DNA from: an uncultured Ruminococcus sp.
Lineage (GTDB): Bacteria > Bacillota > Clostridia > Oscillospirales > CAG-272
Assembly (NCBI GenBank): GCA_902785485.1
Contig: CACZZA010000009.1
Coordinates: 1 to 33,934, forward strand
Direction of reading: 5' to 3'
Length of the DNA: 33,934 nucleotides
Both the position numbers and the translations under genes were made by a program. Positions 17,214 to 24,972 of this stretch are shown piece by piece; the stretch's first letter is position 1; the number at the start of each line of letters is the position of its first letter. The notes beneath the pieces were generated by a model that was not told where the DNA came from, searched no databases, and saw nothing but the letters and a program-made list of their open reading frames with translations.

Positions 17214-18161
17214 CTAATCGAAAAACGTTTCTATGACTCTTCCGCAGGCGGCGGGACTGTATCTCCAGTATCCTATGTGATCGCCCGGCCGGAACACGCG
17301 TCCCGCAAGCGTAGGAGACGGCACTCTTTCGCCCGGGTAAGAATCTATCAGCGCGAGCTTGACCTTCATCCGCTCGGGAATGAGGCTTTTAACGTAGACG
17401 GCGCAGACCTGACCGACGGAAACGTCGGGACGGTACTCGGCAAGACCGGCGAGGTTCGGGGTCAGCTCTACGAAAACTCCGTAATCCTCGACGCTCCGCA
17501 CCGTCCCCGCGACCGTGTCGCCCGGAGAAAACAGCGCGGCGTTCTCCTCCCAGCTCCCGAGCAGTTCTTTGCGCGATACGTATATCCTTCCGCTCTCTCC
17601 GTCGACGCTCTTGACCACGACGTCAACGTATTCACCGGTCCTGAACCTGTCGCGGGGATGGGAGATACGCGATACCGAGATGCAATCGATCCCGAGCAGT
17701 GAAACGATCCCGCATCCTATATCCACGAAAGCCCCGAAATGTTCGAGATGGGTCACCTTGCTTTCGATAACATCTCCGGGACGCAGAAACGACAGGCGGC
17801 ATTCATAACATTCCTTTTGCGCCTCGCGCCTGGAAACGGTGATGACCGGCTCTCCCGATGGCGGTACGACGACCGACATGACCTTGAAGCACACCGCCTT
17901 TCCGACGCGCGATATGAGCGCGATGTCGCGGATCCCCGCGCCGCTGACGTCCCACGCCACCTCACCTCGCGGCATCGTCGCGCGCAGTCCGTTCCCGAGG
18001 CTTACGTTCAGACAGCTCTTGTCCGTGCAGGATACCGCCATTCCTTCGAGGATCGTCCCTTCGTTCATCGCACATTCGAGCAAACGCAGGTCCGACGTTC
18101 TCCGTTCGTTTTCTTTCGTTCCGATAAGTCTGCCCTCCGGCAGATACGTCGCGTTCTTCAT
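17214..18161 (-). CDS. Protein with three S1 RNA-binding repeats
   Basis: This 315-residue putative RNA-binding protein is related to ribosomal protein S1. Three OB-fold S1 repeats can be placed: a divergent one at about 36-113, a good one at 128-200 (GDVIESKVTHLEHFGAFVDI) and another at 213-274 (GDTVAGTVRSVEDYGVFVEL). A C-terminal tail (285-315) with GRVFRPGDHIGYWRYSP lies outside the repeats. Proteins of this sort bind single-stranded mRNA, but true S1 has four to six repeats, so I would not call this RpsA. AAAGGAA precedes the ATG. It is transcribed alone and has a long leader with a terminator-like hairpin (18248-18275), suggesting regulated or self-limiting expression. Confidence 0.82.
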   Translation of the reverse strand: MKNATYLPEGRLIGTKENERRTSDLRLLECAMNEGTILEGMAVSCTDKSCLNVSLGNGLRATMPRGEVAWDVSGAGIRDIALISRVGKAVCFKVMSVVVPPSGEPVITVSRREAQKECYECRLSFLRPGDVIESKVTHLEHFGAFVDIGCGIVSLLGIDCISVSRISHPRDRFRTGEYVDVVVKSVDGESGRIYVSRKELLGSWEENAALFSPGDTVAGTVRSVEDYGVFVELTPNLAGLAEYRPDVSVGQVCAVYVKSLIPERMKVKLALIDSYPGERVPSPTLAGRVFRPGDHIGYWRYSPAACGRVIETFFD

Positions 18162-18247
18162 GTTTCTTTTTTTCCTTTCTCGGTTCTCGTTTTTTTACCT
18201 TCGCTTAATCCTATTCACCGACCCGCCGCACTATCACTTTCCGAAAG

Positions 18248-18346
18248 AAAAAAACTCCCGGCTCCCATTGCCGGGTTTACCTGCGAAGTCCGGTCCCCCG
18301 CAGAGCCGGGGAAAAACGCCCGTGAGATCGCTTCTCCGTATTTCCC
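18248..18346 (-). promoter_or_regulatory. Attenuator-like leader of the S1-domain gene
   Basis: This part of the 306-base gap (18162-18467) is structured on the minus strand. From 5' to 3' in the RNA: GGGAAATAC/GTTTTTCCC (18338-18346 with 18309-18317, one mismatch), CTGCG/CGCAG (18299-18303 with 18281-18285), then a terminator with CCCGGC/GCCGGG (18270-18275 with 18257-18262), a 7-base loop and seven U (18248-18254). The segment CCCGGCUC at 18303-18310 can pair instead with GAGCCGGG at 18257-18264, eight bases, opening the terminator. That is the logic of attenuation or a riboswitch. The matching ligand or protein is unknown. Confidence 0.5.
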
Positions 18347-18352
18347 GCCCTC

Positions 18353-18381
18353 TTGACATATCCGCGTTATAATGCTATAAT
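18353..18381 (+). promoter_or_regulatory. Consensus promoter of the yfbR-rlmN-prpC-prkC operon
   Basis: TTGACA (18353-18358), a 17-base spacer, and TATAAT (18376-18381) with TGC before the -10 make a perfect extended sigma-A promoter, 87 bases before the first ATG. The AT-rich stretch around it probably also holds the minus-strand promoter for the S1 gene, but I cannot pick one clear site there. Confidence 0.85.
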
Positions 18382-18467
18382 ATTTATATTTAGAATGGAA
18401 AATTATTATCCAAAAGAAGAAACACGGCGTGTCAAAGCGTCCGGAAATGCGAAAAAAGGGGAACGAA

Positions 18468-19058
18468 ATGGAAAAAACAAACGCTAACGGCTTTTTCGCG
18501 ATGTTTTTCAGACAAAAATACATAAACCGCTGGGGACTCATGCGTAACATGGTAGACGAAAACCTTTCGACCCACGCGTCGGAGGTCGCCTGCATCGCCC
18601 ACGCGCTCGCGGTCATCGGAAATACCGTCTACGGCAAAAACTACGACGAAAACAGAGTCGCGGTGCTGTCCCTCTACCACGACACGCTCGAGGTCTATAC
18701 CGGCGATATGCCGACTCCCGTAAAATACGCCACCCCCGAGCTTCGCTCTTGCTATTCCGCCCTCGAGAAAAAAGCGGTCGACCATCTTGTCGAACAGCTT
18801 CCCGAGGAATTACGCGGCACGTATCAGGCGATTCTCGAGCCGAAGTACGGCGACGAAAAACTGTATAAACTCGTGAAAGCGGCTGATAAGCTCTGCGCTT
18901 ACATAAAATGTATCGACGAGGAAAGGTGCGGAAACACCGATTTTGCGAACGCGAAGGCGGCGACTCAGAAAGCAGTCGACGCGATAGAACTTGAAGAGCT
19001 CGACTATTTCAAAAAGCACTTCCTGCCCTCGTTCTCGCTCACTCTTGACGAACTATGA
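18468..19058 (+). CDS. YfbR-like HD-domain 5'-deoxynucleotidase
   Basis: This metal-dependent HD-superfamily phosphohydrolase removes phosphate from deoxynucleoside monophosphates. The 196 residues match YfbR (about 200). The motif residues are clear: Arg22-Trp23, His36 in STHASEVA, His71-Asp72 in LYHDTLEVYTGDMPTPVKY, and a late Asp in KAADKLCAY. The start at ATG 18468 is preferred over GTG 18429 because AAGGGG lies 7 bases before it and the extra 13 residues are not conserved-looking. It is first in an operon with rlmN, whose ATG overlaps its TGA by 4 bases. Its presence beside the kinase operon is likely just operon packing. Confidence 0.88.
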   Translation: MEKTNANGFFAMFFRQKYINRWGLMRNMVDENLSTHASEVACIAHALAVIGNTVYGKNYDENRVAVLSLYHDTLEVYTGDMPTPVKYATPELRSCYSALEKKAVDHLVEQLPEELRGTYQAILEPKYGDEKLYKLVKAADKLCAYIKCIDEERCGNTDFANAKAATQKAVDAIELEELDYFKKHFLPSFSLTLDEL

Positions 19059-20101
19059 TAAACGGAAAAGAAGACATTCTCTCGCTCGACGAAGCCTCTC
19101 TTGCGAACTTTTTGGAAAACGAGCCGTCATACAGAGTAAAGCAGGTGTATTCGTGGCTCCATAAGGGATGCGCTTTCGAGGAGATGACGAACGTCCCGAA
19201 GGCTCTGCGCGAAAGACTCGAAAAGGAAGCCGTCATCGCCTCACCGTCGATAGAAAAGAAACTCGTATCGAAGATCGACGGCACCGTCAAATATCTTTAC
19301 AAGCTTTACGACGGTCAATGCGTGGAGTCCGTCATAATGAAGTACGAACACGGCTACACGATCTGCGTGTCGTCGCAGGCGGGGTGCAAAATGGGCTGCG
19401 CGTTCTGCGCCTCGACTAAAGACGGATACGCGCGCGATCTGCTCCCGTCCGAGATCGAGGGACAGATACTCGTGTCACAGCGCGACCTCTGGATCAGGAT
19501 CTCCAACGTCGTTATGATGGGAATAGGAGAGCCGCTCGACAATTACGACAACGTGATCGGGTTTTTGAAAAACATAAATTCGGAGGACGGACTCAACATA
19601 GGCCTGCGGCACGTATCCCTCTCCACCTGCGGACTCGCGGACAGGATACGGGACCTCGCGAACGAAGGACTGCCCGTCACTCTCTCCGTCTCGCTCCACC
19701 ACTCGAACGACTCGGACCGTTCCGCGCTCATGCCGGTCAACAGACGGTGGAACATCGACGCGCTCCTTTCGGCGTGCAACTACTATTTTGAAAAAACGGG
19801 AAGGCGCATAAGCTTTGAATACGCGGTTATCGGAGGGGTCAACGCGACGGAAGAAAAAGCGAAAGCGCTCGCAAAGCTGCTCCACGCAAAGCTCGACCGG
19901 GATATGCCCTTCCACGTCAATCTGATCCCGGTAAATCCGGTACGCGAGACCGGCTTCAAATCGACCCGGAAGGAAGTCGACGAGTTTCGCGCCACACTTG
20001 AAAAATGCGGAGTCAACGCAACCGTAAGGCGGAGGCTCGGCAGTGATATAAACGCCTCTTGCGGCCAGCTCCGCAGGCAGGCGCTCGGAGAAAGCATCTG
20101 A
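19055..20101 (+). CDS. rlmN: 23S rRNA (adenine-2503-C2)-methyltransferase
   Basis: This radical-SAM enzyme methylates carbon 2 of A2503 in 23S rRNA and A37 of some tRNAs. The 348-residue length is normal. The iron-sulfur cysteines are Cys111, Cys115 and Cys118 in GCKMGCAFCAS, and the second catalytic cysteine near the end is Cys336 in SCGQLR. MMGIGEPLDNYD and the FEYAVIGGVN region are typical. It starts by ATGA overlap with the preceding gene and is followed after 34 bases by the phosphatase. The order rlmN - PP2C phosphatase - PASTA kinase is the classic Firmicutes arrangement. Cfr would be the main alternative, but the context favours RlmN. Confidence 0.95.
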   Translation: MINGKEDILSLDEASLANFLENEPSYRVKQVYSWLHKGCAFEEMTNVPKALRERLEKEAVIASPSIEKKLVSKIDGTVKYLYKLYDGQCVESVIMKYEHGYTICVSSQAGCKMGCAFCASTKDGYARDLLPSEIEGQILVSQRDLWIRISNVVMMGIGEPLDNYDNVIGFLKNINSEDGLNIGLRHVSLSTCGLADRIRDLANEGLPVTLSVSLHHSNDSDRSALMPVNRRWNIDALLSACNYYFEKTGRRISFEYAVIGGVNATEEKAKALAKLLHAKLDRDMPFHVNLIPVNPVRETGFKSTRKEVDEFRATLEKCGVNATVRRRLGSDINASCGQLRRQALGESI

Positions 20102-20135
20102 AAAACAGACGCAAACACAAAGTCGGAGGTATTGA

Positions 20136-20894
20136 ATGGACTTCTACGCAAAAAGCGATAAGGGCCTGCGCAGAGAGGAAAACCAGGACGTTTTCATCAC
20201 CTGCGAGCCTATCGAAGGAATGCTCCTGCTGATCGTATGCGACGGTATGGGCGGAGCGAACGGAGGTAAAGTCGCGAGCGAGCTGTGCGGCGAGTCGTTC
20301 GCAAAAACGATCGACGAGCGGATCAACGGTTCGGAAAATGAAAGACAGATACGCTTCGGTTTCGACAAAAGCGCGATCCCCGAGATATTGCGCGAGGGAG
20401 TGAACGCCGCCAACACCGCCGTTCACAAAAAAGCCACGCGGAGCAAAAAGCTCGCCGGTATGGGGACGACGCTCGTTTCCGCGCTCATTTACGGCAACAC
20501 TTTGTACGGTGTCAACGTGGGAGATTCGCGGCTATATTCGGTCAAAGACGGACGTCTGCTGCAGCTCTCGCACGACCATTCGTACGTTCAGACGCTCGTC
20601 GACCTCGGGACTCTGACTCCCGAGCAGGCGAGAAAGAACCCGCACAAAAATATCATAACCAAAGCCATAGGCATAGGTAAGGAAGTCGAGCCGGACATCT
20701 TTTCAAAAGAGCTGAACGGCGAAGAATACCTGCTCCTTTGCTCCGACGGTCTTTCCGGCTACGTTGAGGAGGACCGCATCCTCGACGTCATCCTGGAAAA
20801 GAAAGAGCCGAGCGAGATCTGCTCGTCTCTCATCGACGAAGCGAACGCCAACGGCGGGGGCGACAACATCACTCTCTGCGTCATAAGGCTTTAA
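20136..20894 (+). CDS. prpC: PP2C-family Ser/Thr phosphatase (PrpC/IreP/Stp)
   Basis: This cytoplasmic, manganese-dependent phosphatase reverses the PASTA kinase. The 252 residues carry the standard motifs: REENQDVF (15-20), the metal-binding Asp36-Gly37 in CDGMGGANGG, GVNVGDSRLY, LLLCSDGLSGYV, and GGDNITL near the end. CGGAGG precedes the ATG. It sits between rlmN and the kinase, 33 bases before the latter, so kinase and phosphatase are made from one transcript. Its expected substrates here are the kinase itself and IreB at 16756. Confidence 0.95.
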   Translation: MDFYAKSDKGLRREENQDVFITCEPIEGMLLLIVCDGMGGANGGKVASELCGESFAKTIDERINGSENERQIRFGFDKSAIPEILREGVNAANTAVHKKATRSKKLAGMGTTLVSALIYGNTLYGVNVGDSRLYSVKDGRLLQLSHDHSYVQTLVDLGTLTPEQARKNPHKNIITKAIGIGKEVEPDIFSKELNGEEYLLLCSDGLSGYVEEDRILDVILEKKEPSEICSSLIDEANANGGGDNITLCVIRL

Positions 20895-20927
20895 CGAATA
20901 TTTTGTGTTTACGAGGAAAGAATAACA

Positions 20928-22970
20928 ATGGATCTGTTTGAAAGATACGTCGGAAAAGTCATCGACGAAAGATATAAGATCACAAGAATAATAGGATCGG
21001 GCGGAATGGCGGTAGTGTTCGAGGCGTACGACCTCGTCAACAACCGTCCCGTGGCGCTCAAATTACTGAAAGACGACATCGCCAAGGACCAGCGCGCCGT
21101 CAAACGGTTCATCAACGAGTCTAAGGCGATCTCCATGCTCAGCCATCCGAATATCGTCAAGATCTACGCCGTCTCGGTCAAAGAAAACCTTAAATATCTC
21201 GTGATGGAACTCGTTCCCGGCATCACGCTCAAAAACTATATAAACAAAAAAGGCGCCCTTCCGTACAGGGAGGCGCTGCTCTATACGCGACAGATACTCA
21301 AAGCGCTCGAGCACGCTCACTCCAAGGGCATAGTCCACCGCGATATAAAGCCTCATAACATAATGCTGCTCAAAAACGGGCTTATCAAGGTCACCGATTT
21401 CGGTATCGCAAAGCTCCCCGACGCGGAGACCCTCTCGTCTCCGGATACGGCGATCGGTACCGTTTACTACATCAGTCCCGAGCAGGCGGAAGGCAAGGAG
21501 ATAGACAGACGGAGCGACATTTATTCGCTCGGTATAGTAATGTACGAGATGATGACGGGAGTTCTCCCGTTCCGCTCGAACAACCTCGCCGACATCGCTC
21601 TCAAACAAATAAACGCCTCTCCGCGCCCGCCGCGCGAATTCACTCCGTCGATCCCCGTCGGAGCCGAACAGATCATTCTCACGGCTATGGAAAAACGTCC
21701 CGAAAGACGTTTTCAGAGCGCAAAACAAATGTTGGATTGCGTATCCAAGCTGCTTGAAGATCCGAATACCGTATTCAACCAGCGGAAGATCTCGGATCAC
21801 GACAAGACCGAAAGAGGAGCTTACGCAGAAAGCGACGCTATGAAGAAGAAAAAGAAAAAACGTTCCGGCGACTCGGGAAACGGCTCGATGCTCCCCGTCA
21901 TAATCGGGATCGCGGCGGCGGTACTGGTCATCGCCGTCATAGCGATATTTTTCATCATCAAAAACGTGTTCTCCGACGATCCCGATATAAGGCACGAGAT
22001 CGTAGTCGAGAACTACGTCTCGCAGATGTTTACGGACGAATTGCGCGACAAACTCGAGAATGAAGGATATTCCGTCGAAATAGAGGAGATATATTCTGAC
22101 GAATACCCCGTCAATACCATCGTAGACCAAAACCCCAAGGAAGGGCAGAAACGTATAGTCATCGACGGGCAGCAAAGGGTCTCGCTCAAGCTGAAAATAA
22201 GTTCAGGGAAACAGTCCTATACCATGCCCGATCTCACGTCTCAGAATATCAGGAACGCCGAACTCAAGCTGAAGAATTTCTCGGTAAACGTGGAGATCGT
22301 TTACGAAGCGTCGGAGACCGTTGAAGAAAACTTCGTCATCAGCACGGAACCCGCTCCCGGCGACAGCATAACGGCGGATCAGACGGTCTATCTTCACGTC
22401 AGCACCGGCCCCACGGTCAAAATGACGACCGTACCGAACTTCATGGGCAAGACGCTGAATGAAGCCACGGCGATGATAAAAGAATACTCCCTCCTGCTCG
22501 GCGAAGTCAAATACGATCCCTCCGACACCGAAAAAGACAAAATAATCAAACAAAGCCTCAAAGTGGGAGAAAAAGTCCCTGCAAGCACAAAGGTCGACCT
22601 CGTTATCAGCACGGGACCGAAGGAATCCGAGACCGAACAAGCTACGACTGTTCCGCTTGAAAACTACGCCGGCAAGAACTACGGCGAAGTCATTTCATCT
22701 CTCGATAAGCTCGGGATAAAATACAGGTCTGAATACGCGGATAACGCAAACATTCCTCAGGGACACGTCATCCGCACCGAGCCGGCGGCGGGAACTTCCG
22801 TCAAGATCGGAGACGAGATAGTACTGATAGTCAGCAACGGCCCCTCCGCGCCTGAAACGGACGCCCCCGTGACCAGACCCCCGGAGCCTCCGGCGACCGA
22901 ACCTCCGGCTACCGAGCCTCCCGCTACCGAGCCTCCGGCGACCGAACCTCCTGCTACGGCCGCTCCGTAA
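20928..22970 (+). CDS. prkC: PASTA-domain Ser/Thr protein kinase (PrkC/IreK/Stk1)
   Basis: This transmembrane kinase senses peptidoglycan fragments or lipid II and controls wall synthesis. Of 680 residues, 1-285 form the kinase domain (glycine loop GSGGMA at 23-28, Lys45, HRDIKPHN with Asp139, DFG 157-159, activation loop with IGTVYYISPEQ). A basic juxtamembrane stretch KKKKKK precedes one membrane helix (about 322-347). Four PASTA repeats follow outside (about 355-428, 429-498, 499-563, 568-638). The tail is a low-complexity run of PPATE units, possibly a wall-spanning spacer or glycosylation site. GAGGAAAG lies before the ATG. It is last in the operon and is followed by a terminator. Confidence 0.96.
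   Translation: MDLFERYVGKVIDERYKITRIIGSGGMAVVFEAYDLVNNRPVALKLLKDDIAKDQRAVKRFINESKAISMLSHPNIVKIYAVSVKENLKYLVMELVPGITLKNYINKKGALPYREALLYTRQILKALEHAHSKGIVHRDIKPHNIMLLKNGLIKVTDFGIAKLPDAETLSSPDTAIGTVYYISPEQAEGKEIDRRSDIYSLGIVMYEMMTGVLPFRSNNLADIALKQINASPRPPREFTPSIPVGAEQIILTAMEKRPERRFQSAKQMLDCVSKLLEDPNTVFNQRKISDHDKTERGAYAESDAMKKKKKKRSGDSGNGSMLPVIIGIAAAVLVIAVIAIFFIIKNVFSDDPDIRHEIVVENYVSQMFTDELRDKLENEGYSVEIEEIYSDEYPVNTIVDQNPKEGQKRIVIDGQQRVSLKLKISSGKQSYTMPDLTSQNIRNAELKLKNFSVNVEIVYEASETVEENFVISTEPAPGDSITADQTVYLHVSTGPTVKMTTVPNFMGKTLNEATAMIKEYSLLLGEVKYDPSDTEKDKIIKQSLKVGEKVPASTKVDLVISTGPKESETEQATTVPLENYAGKNYGEVISSLDKLGIKYRSEYADNANIPQGHVIRTEPAAGTSVKIGDEIVLIVSNGPSAPETDAPVTRPPEPPATEPPATEPPATEPPATEPPATAAP
22887..22958 (+). 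repeat. Tandem 15-bp repeats coding PPATE
   Basis: About five units of a CCTCCGGCGACCGAA-like sequence encode Pro-Pro-Ala-Thr-Glu at the C terminus of the kinase. The third positions alternate among units, so the repeat has aged. It is coding and not a mobile element. Confidence 0.8.
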
Positions 22971-23016
22971 AACCGCAATAACGAGAAAAGATCTATAACG
23001 CCGAAATAATATCAAC

Positions 23017-23049
23017 GCCCGCCGTCAAAGCACGGCGGGCTGTGTTTTT
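23017..23049 (+). terminator. Terminator of the kinase operon
   Basis: GCCCGCCGT (23017-23025) pairs with ACGGCGGGC (23032-23040) across a six-base loop; TGTG and TTTTT follow. Confidence 0.88.
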
Positions 23050-23051
23050 AT

Positions 23052-23103
23052 AAAAAGCGCGCCGTCCGGTCCGCGTGGGGTAAAACACGGAAAAGACGGC
23101 GCG
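23052..23103 (-). terminator. Terminator of the glmM-glmS operon
   Basis: On the minus strand CGCGCCGTC (23095-23103) pairs with GACGGCGCG (23058-23066), followed by C and a run of five T (23052-23056). The 28-base interior can add CCGTG-type pairs. It faces the kinase-operon terminator, so the two converging transcripts each have their own stop. Confidence 0.7.
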
Positions 23104-23128
23104 AAAAAAGGGGAAAAACTGTCGCCGT

Positions 23129-24955
23129 TTATTCAACGGTAACGGATTTCGCAAGATTTTTGGGTTTGTCGATGTCACATCCGCGGTAAAGAGCGGTATA
23201 GTAACCCAACATCTGCATCGGGATAACGGTAAGGCTCGGAGCAAAGATCTCGTCCGTTTCGGGGATGATGATAAGTTCGGACGCATCTTTACAAATATCG
23301 GCGTATTTTTCAAACGTGATAACGACGTCGTACGCGCCGCGCGCTTTCGTTTCGCTCACGTTGGAAAGGGTCTTGGCGGCGACTCCGCTCTGCGTTATCG
23401 AGGCGATGACCGGCGTTCCCTCTTCGATCAGCGAAAGAGTCCCGTGCTTCAGTTCTCCGGCGGCGTAGCACTGGCTGTTGATATAGCTGACCTCTTTGAG
23501 TTTCAGCGAGCCTTCCGCGGCGGACGCTCCGTCGAGCAGACGTCCGATATAGAACGCGGACTGCTCGTCTTTGATCCGTTTTGCGAGAGATACGATCTTG
23601 TTTCTCGTCATATTTATCGTCAAGGCGATCTTTTCCGGAAGCTCGAGCAACGCGTCGCATTTTGCCGCGTATTCTTCCGGTGAAAGTCCTTTGCGCAGAT
23701 ACGCGAATTTCAACGCGAGCGCGTAGAACGCCGCGAGCTGCGCCGAATACGCTTTTGTCGTCGCGACGGCGATCTCCCGCCCCGCGCGCGTCAGTATCGA
23801 GCTTTCGCTTTCTATCCAGAGCGACGACCCTTTGACGTTGACTATCGACAGGGTTTTTGCGTCCGTTTCTTTGACAAGGCGCAAGGCGGCAAGTGTGTCC
23901 GCCGTTTCGCCGGACTGGCTCACGAATATAACGAGCGTGTTTTTGTCGAGGATCGGAGACGCGTATCGGAACTCCGACGCAAGGACGACCGACGTGCGAA
24001 CGCGGCTGTATTTTTCAAACAGAAGCTGAGCGACGAGCCCGGTGTGGTACGCCGAGCCGCACGCCACGATATATATCTGATCCATTTTGTCGGAAATGAA
24101 AGTGTCGCCGACAACGCTTTCGACGTGGACCTCGCCTCCGTAAACAAGCTCGCGGAGAGTATTTCCGACAGCCTCCGGCTGCTGCATTATCTCGCTGAGC
24201 ATATAATGCTCGTAGCTGCCTTTTCCGACGTCTTTTTCGGAATCGCCGACTTCCGAGGGGCGCTTTTCAAGCCTGTTTCCGCTCACGTCGTAAAAATCAA
24301 CGCTTTTTCCGGAAAGGACTCCTATCTCGCCCTTGCCGGGGCGGTAGATCTCCTTCGCCCGGTCGGGAAGCGCAAGCACGTCGGACGCAAGATAAGACCC
24401 GTCCTCCGTTTGAGCGATCACAAGCGGACTGTGTAAAGACGACGCGTATATCTCGCCAGGACGGTCTGAAAACATCACGCCTATCGCGTACGAGCCTTCG
24501 AGGCGCGACGTCGCCTCGGCTACCGCCCTGACGGGGTCGTTTTCATAATAGAATGAGATCAGATGCGCTATCACCTCGGTATCGGTGTCCGACGCGAAAG
24601 TCTCGCCTTCCGGAAGTATTTTTTCTTTTATAAAAGCCGCGTTTTCGATGATCCCGTTGTGTACGACGGCGACGCGCCCGTCGGAGGAAAACAGCGGATG
24701 AGCGTTGCGCTCCTCGACTCCTCCGTGGGTCGCCCAACGGGTATGCGCGATGCCGCAGGTGTACTTTTCGTATCCCTTTTCGAGCGCCTTTTCGAGATTT
24801 GCGATCTTTCCCACGCGGCGGACCCTTTCAAGTCCGTTTTCGTCTGAAAACGCCGCTCCCGCGGAGTCATATCCGCGATATTCAAGTTTTTTAAGATATT
24901 TTATCAGGTCACCCGCGACGCTTGTGTCGCGGGTGATGCCGACTATTCCGCACAT
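23129..24955 (-). CDS. glmS: Glutamine-fructose-6-phosphate aminotransferase (isomerizing)
   Basis: This enzyme makes glucosamine-6-phosphate from fructose-6-phosphate and glutamine, the first committed step to UDP-GlcNAc and peptidoglycan. The 608 residues are normal. The N-terminal glutaminase domain starts MCGIVG with the nucleophile Cys2 and shows HTRWATHG and HNGIIEN. Two SIS sugar-isomerase domains follow (about 285-425 and 455-595; FVSQSGETADT is the sugar-phosphate loop, and the C terminus ends NLAKSVTVE as expected). GGAGG lies 8 bases before the ATG. It follows the glmM-like gene after 17 bases, so no room exists for a glmS ribozyme and the two are one transcript. Confidence 0.97.
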   Translation of the reverse strand: MCGIVGITRDTSVAGDLIKYLKKLEYRGYDSAGAAFSDENGLERVRRVGKIANLEKALEKGYEKYTCGIAHTRWATHGGVEERNAHPLFSSDGRVAVVHNGIIENAAFIKEKILPEGETFASDTDTEVIAHLISFYYENDPVRAVAEATSRLEGSYAIGVMFSDRPGEIYASSLHSPLVIAQTEDGSYLASDVLALPDRAKEIYRPGKGEIGVLSGKSVDFYDVSGNRLEKRPSEVGDSEKDVGKGSYEHYMLSEIMQQPEAVGNTLRELVYGGEVHVESVVGDTFISDKMDQIYIVACGSAYHTGLVAQLLFEKYSRVRTSVVLASEFRYASPILDKNTLVIFVSQSGETADTLAALRLVKETDAKTLSIVNVKGSSLWIESESSILTRAGREIAVATTKAYSAQLAAFYALALKFAYLRKGLSPEEYAAKCDALLELPEKIALTINMTRNKIVSLAKRIKDEQSAFYIGRLLDGASAAEGSLKLKEVSYINSQCYAAGELKHGTLSLIEEGTPVIASITQSGVAAKTLSNVSETKARGAYDVVITFEKYADICKDASELIIIPETDEIFAPSLTVIPMQMLGYYTALYRGCDIDKPKNLAKSVTVE

Positions 24956-24972
24956 TCTGATTTCCTCCGACC

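Noticed and set aside
24956-24972. glmS ribozyme upstream of glmS
   Set aside because: Only 17 bases separate glmS from the preceding gene, with no room for the ribozyme.
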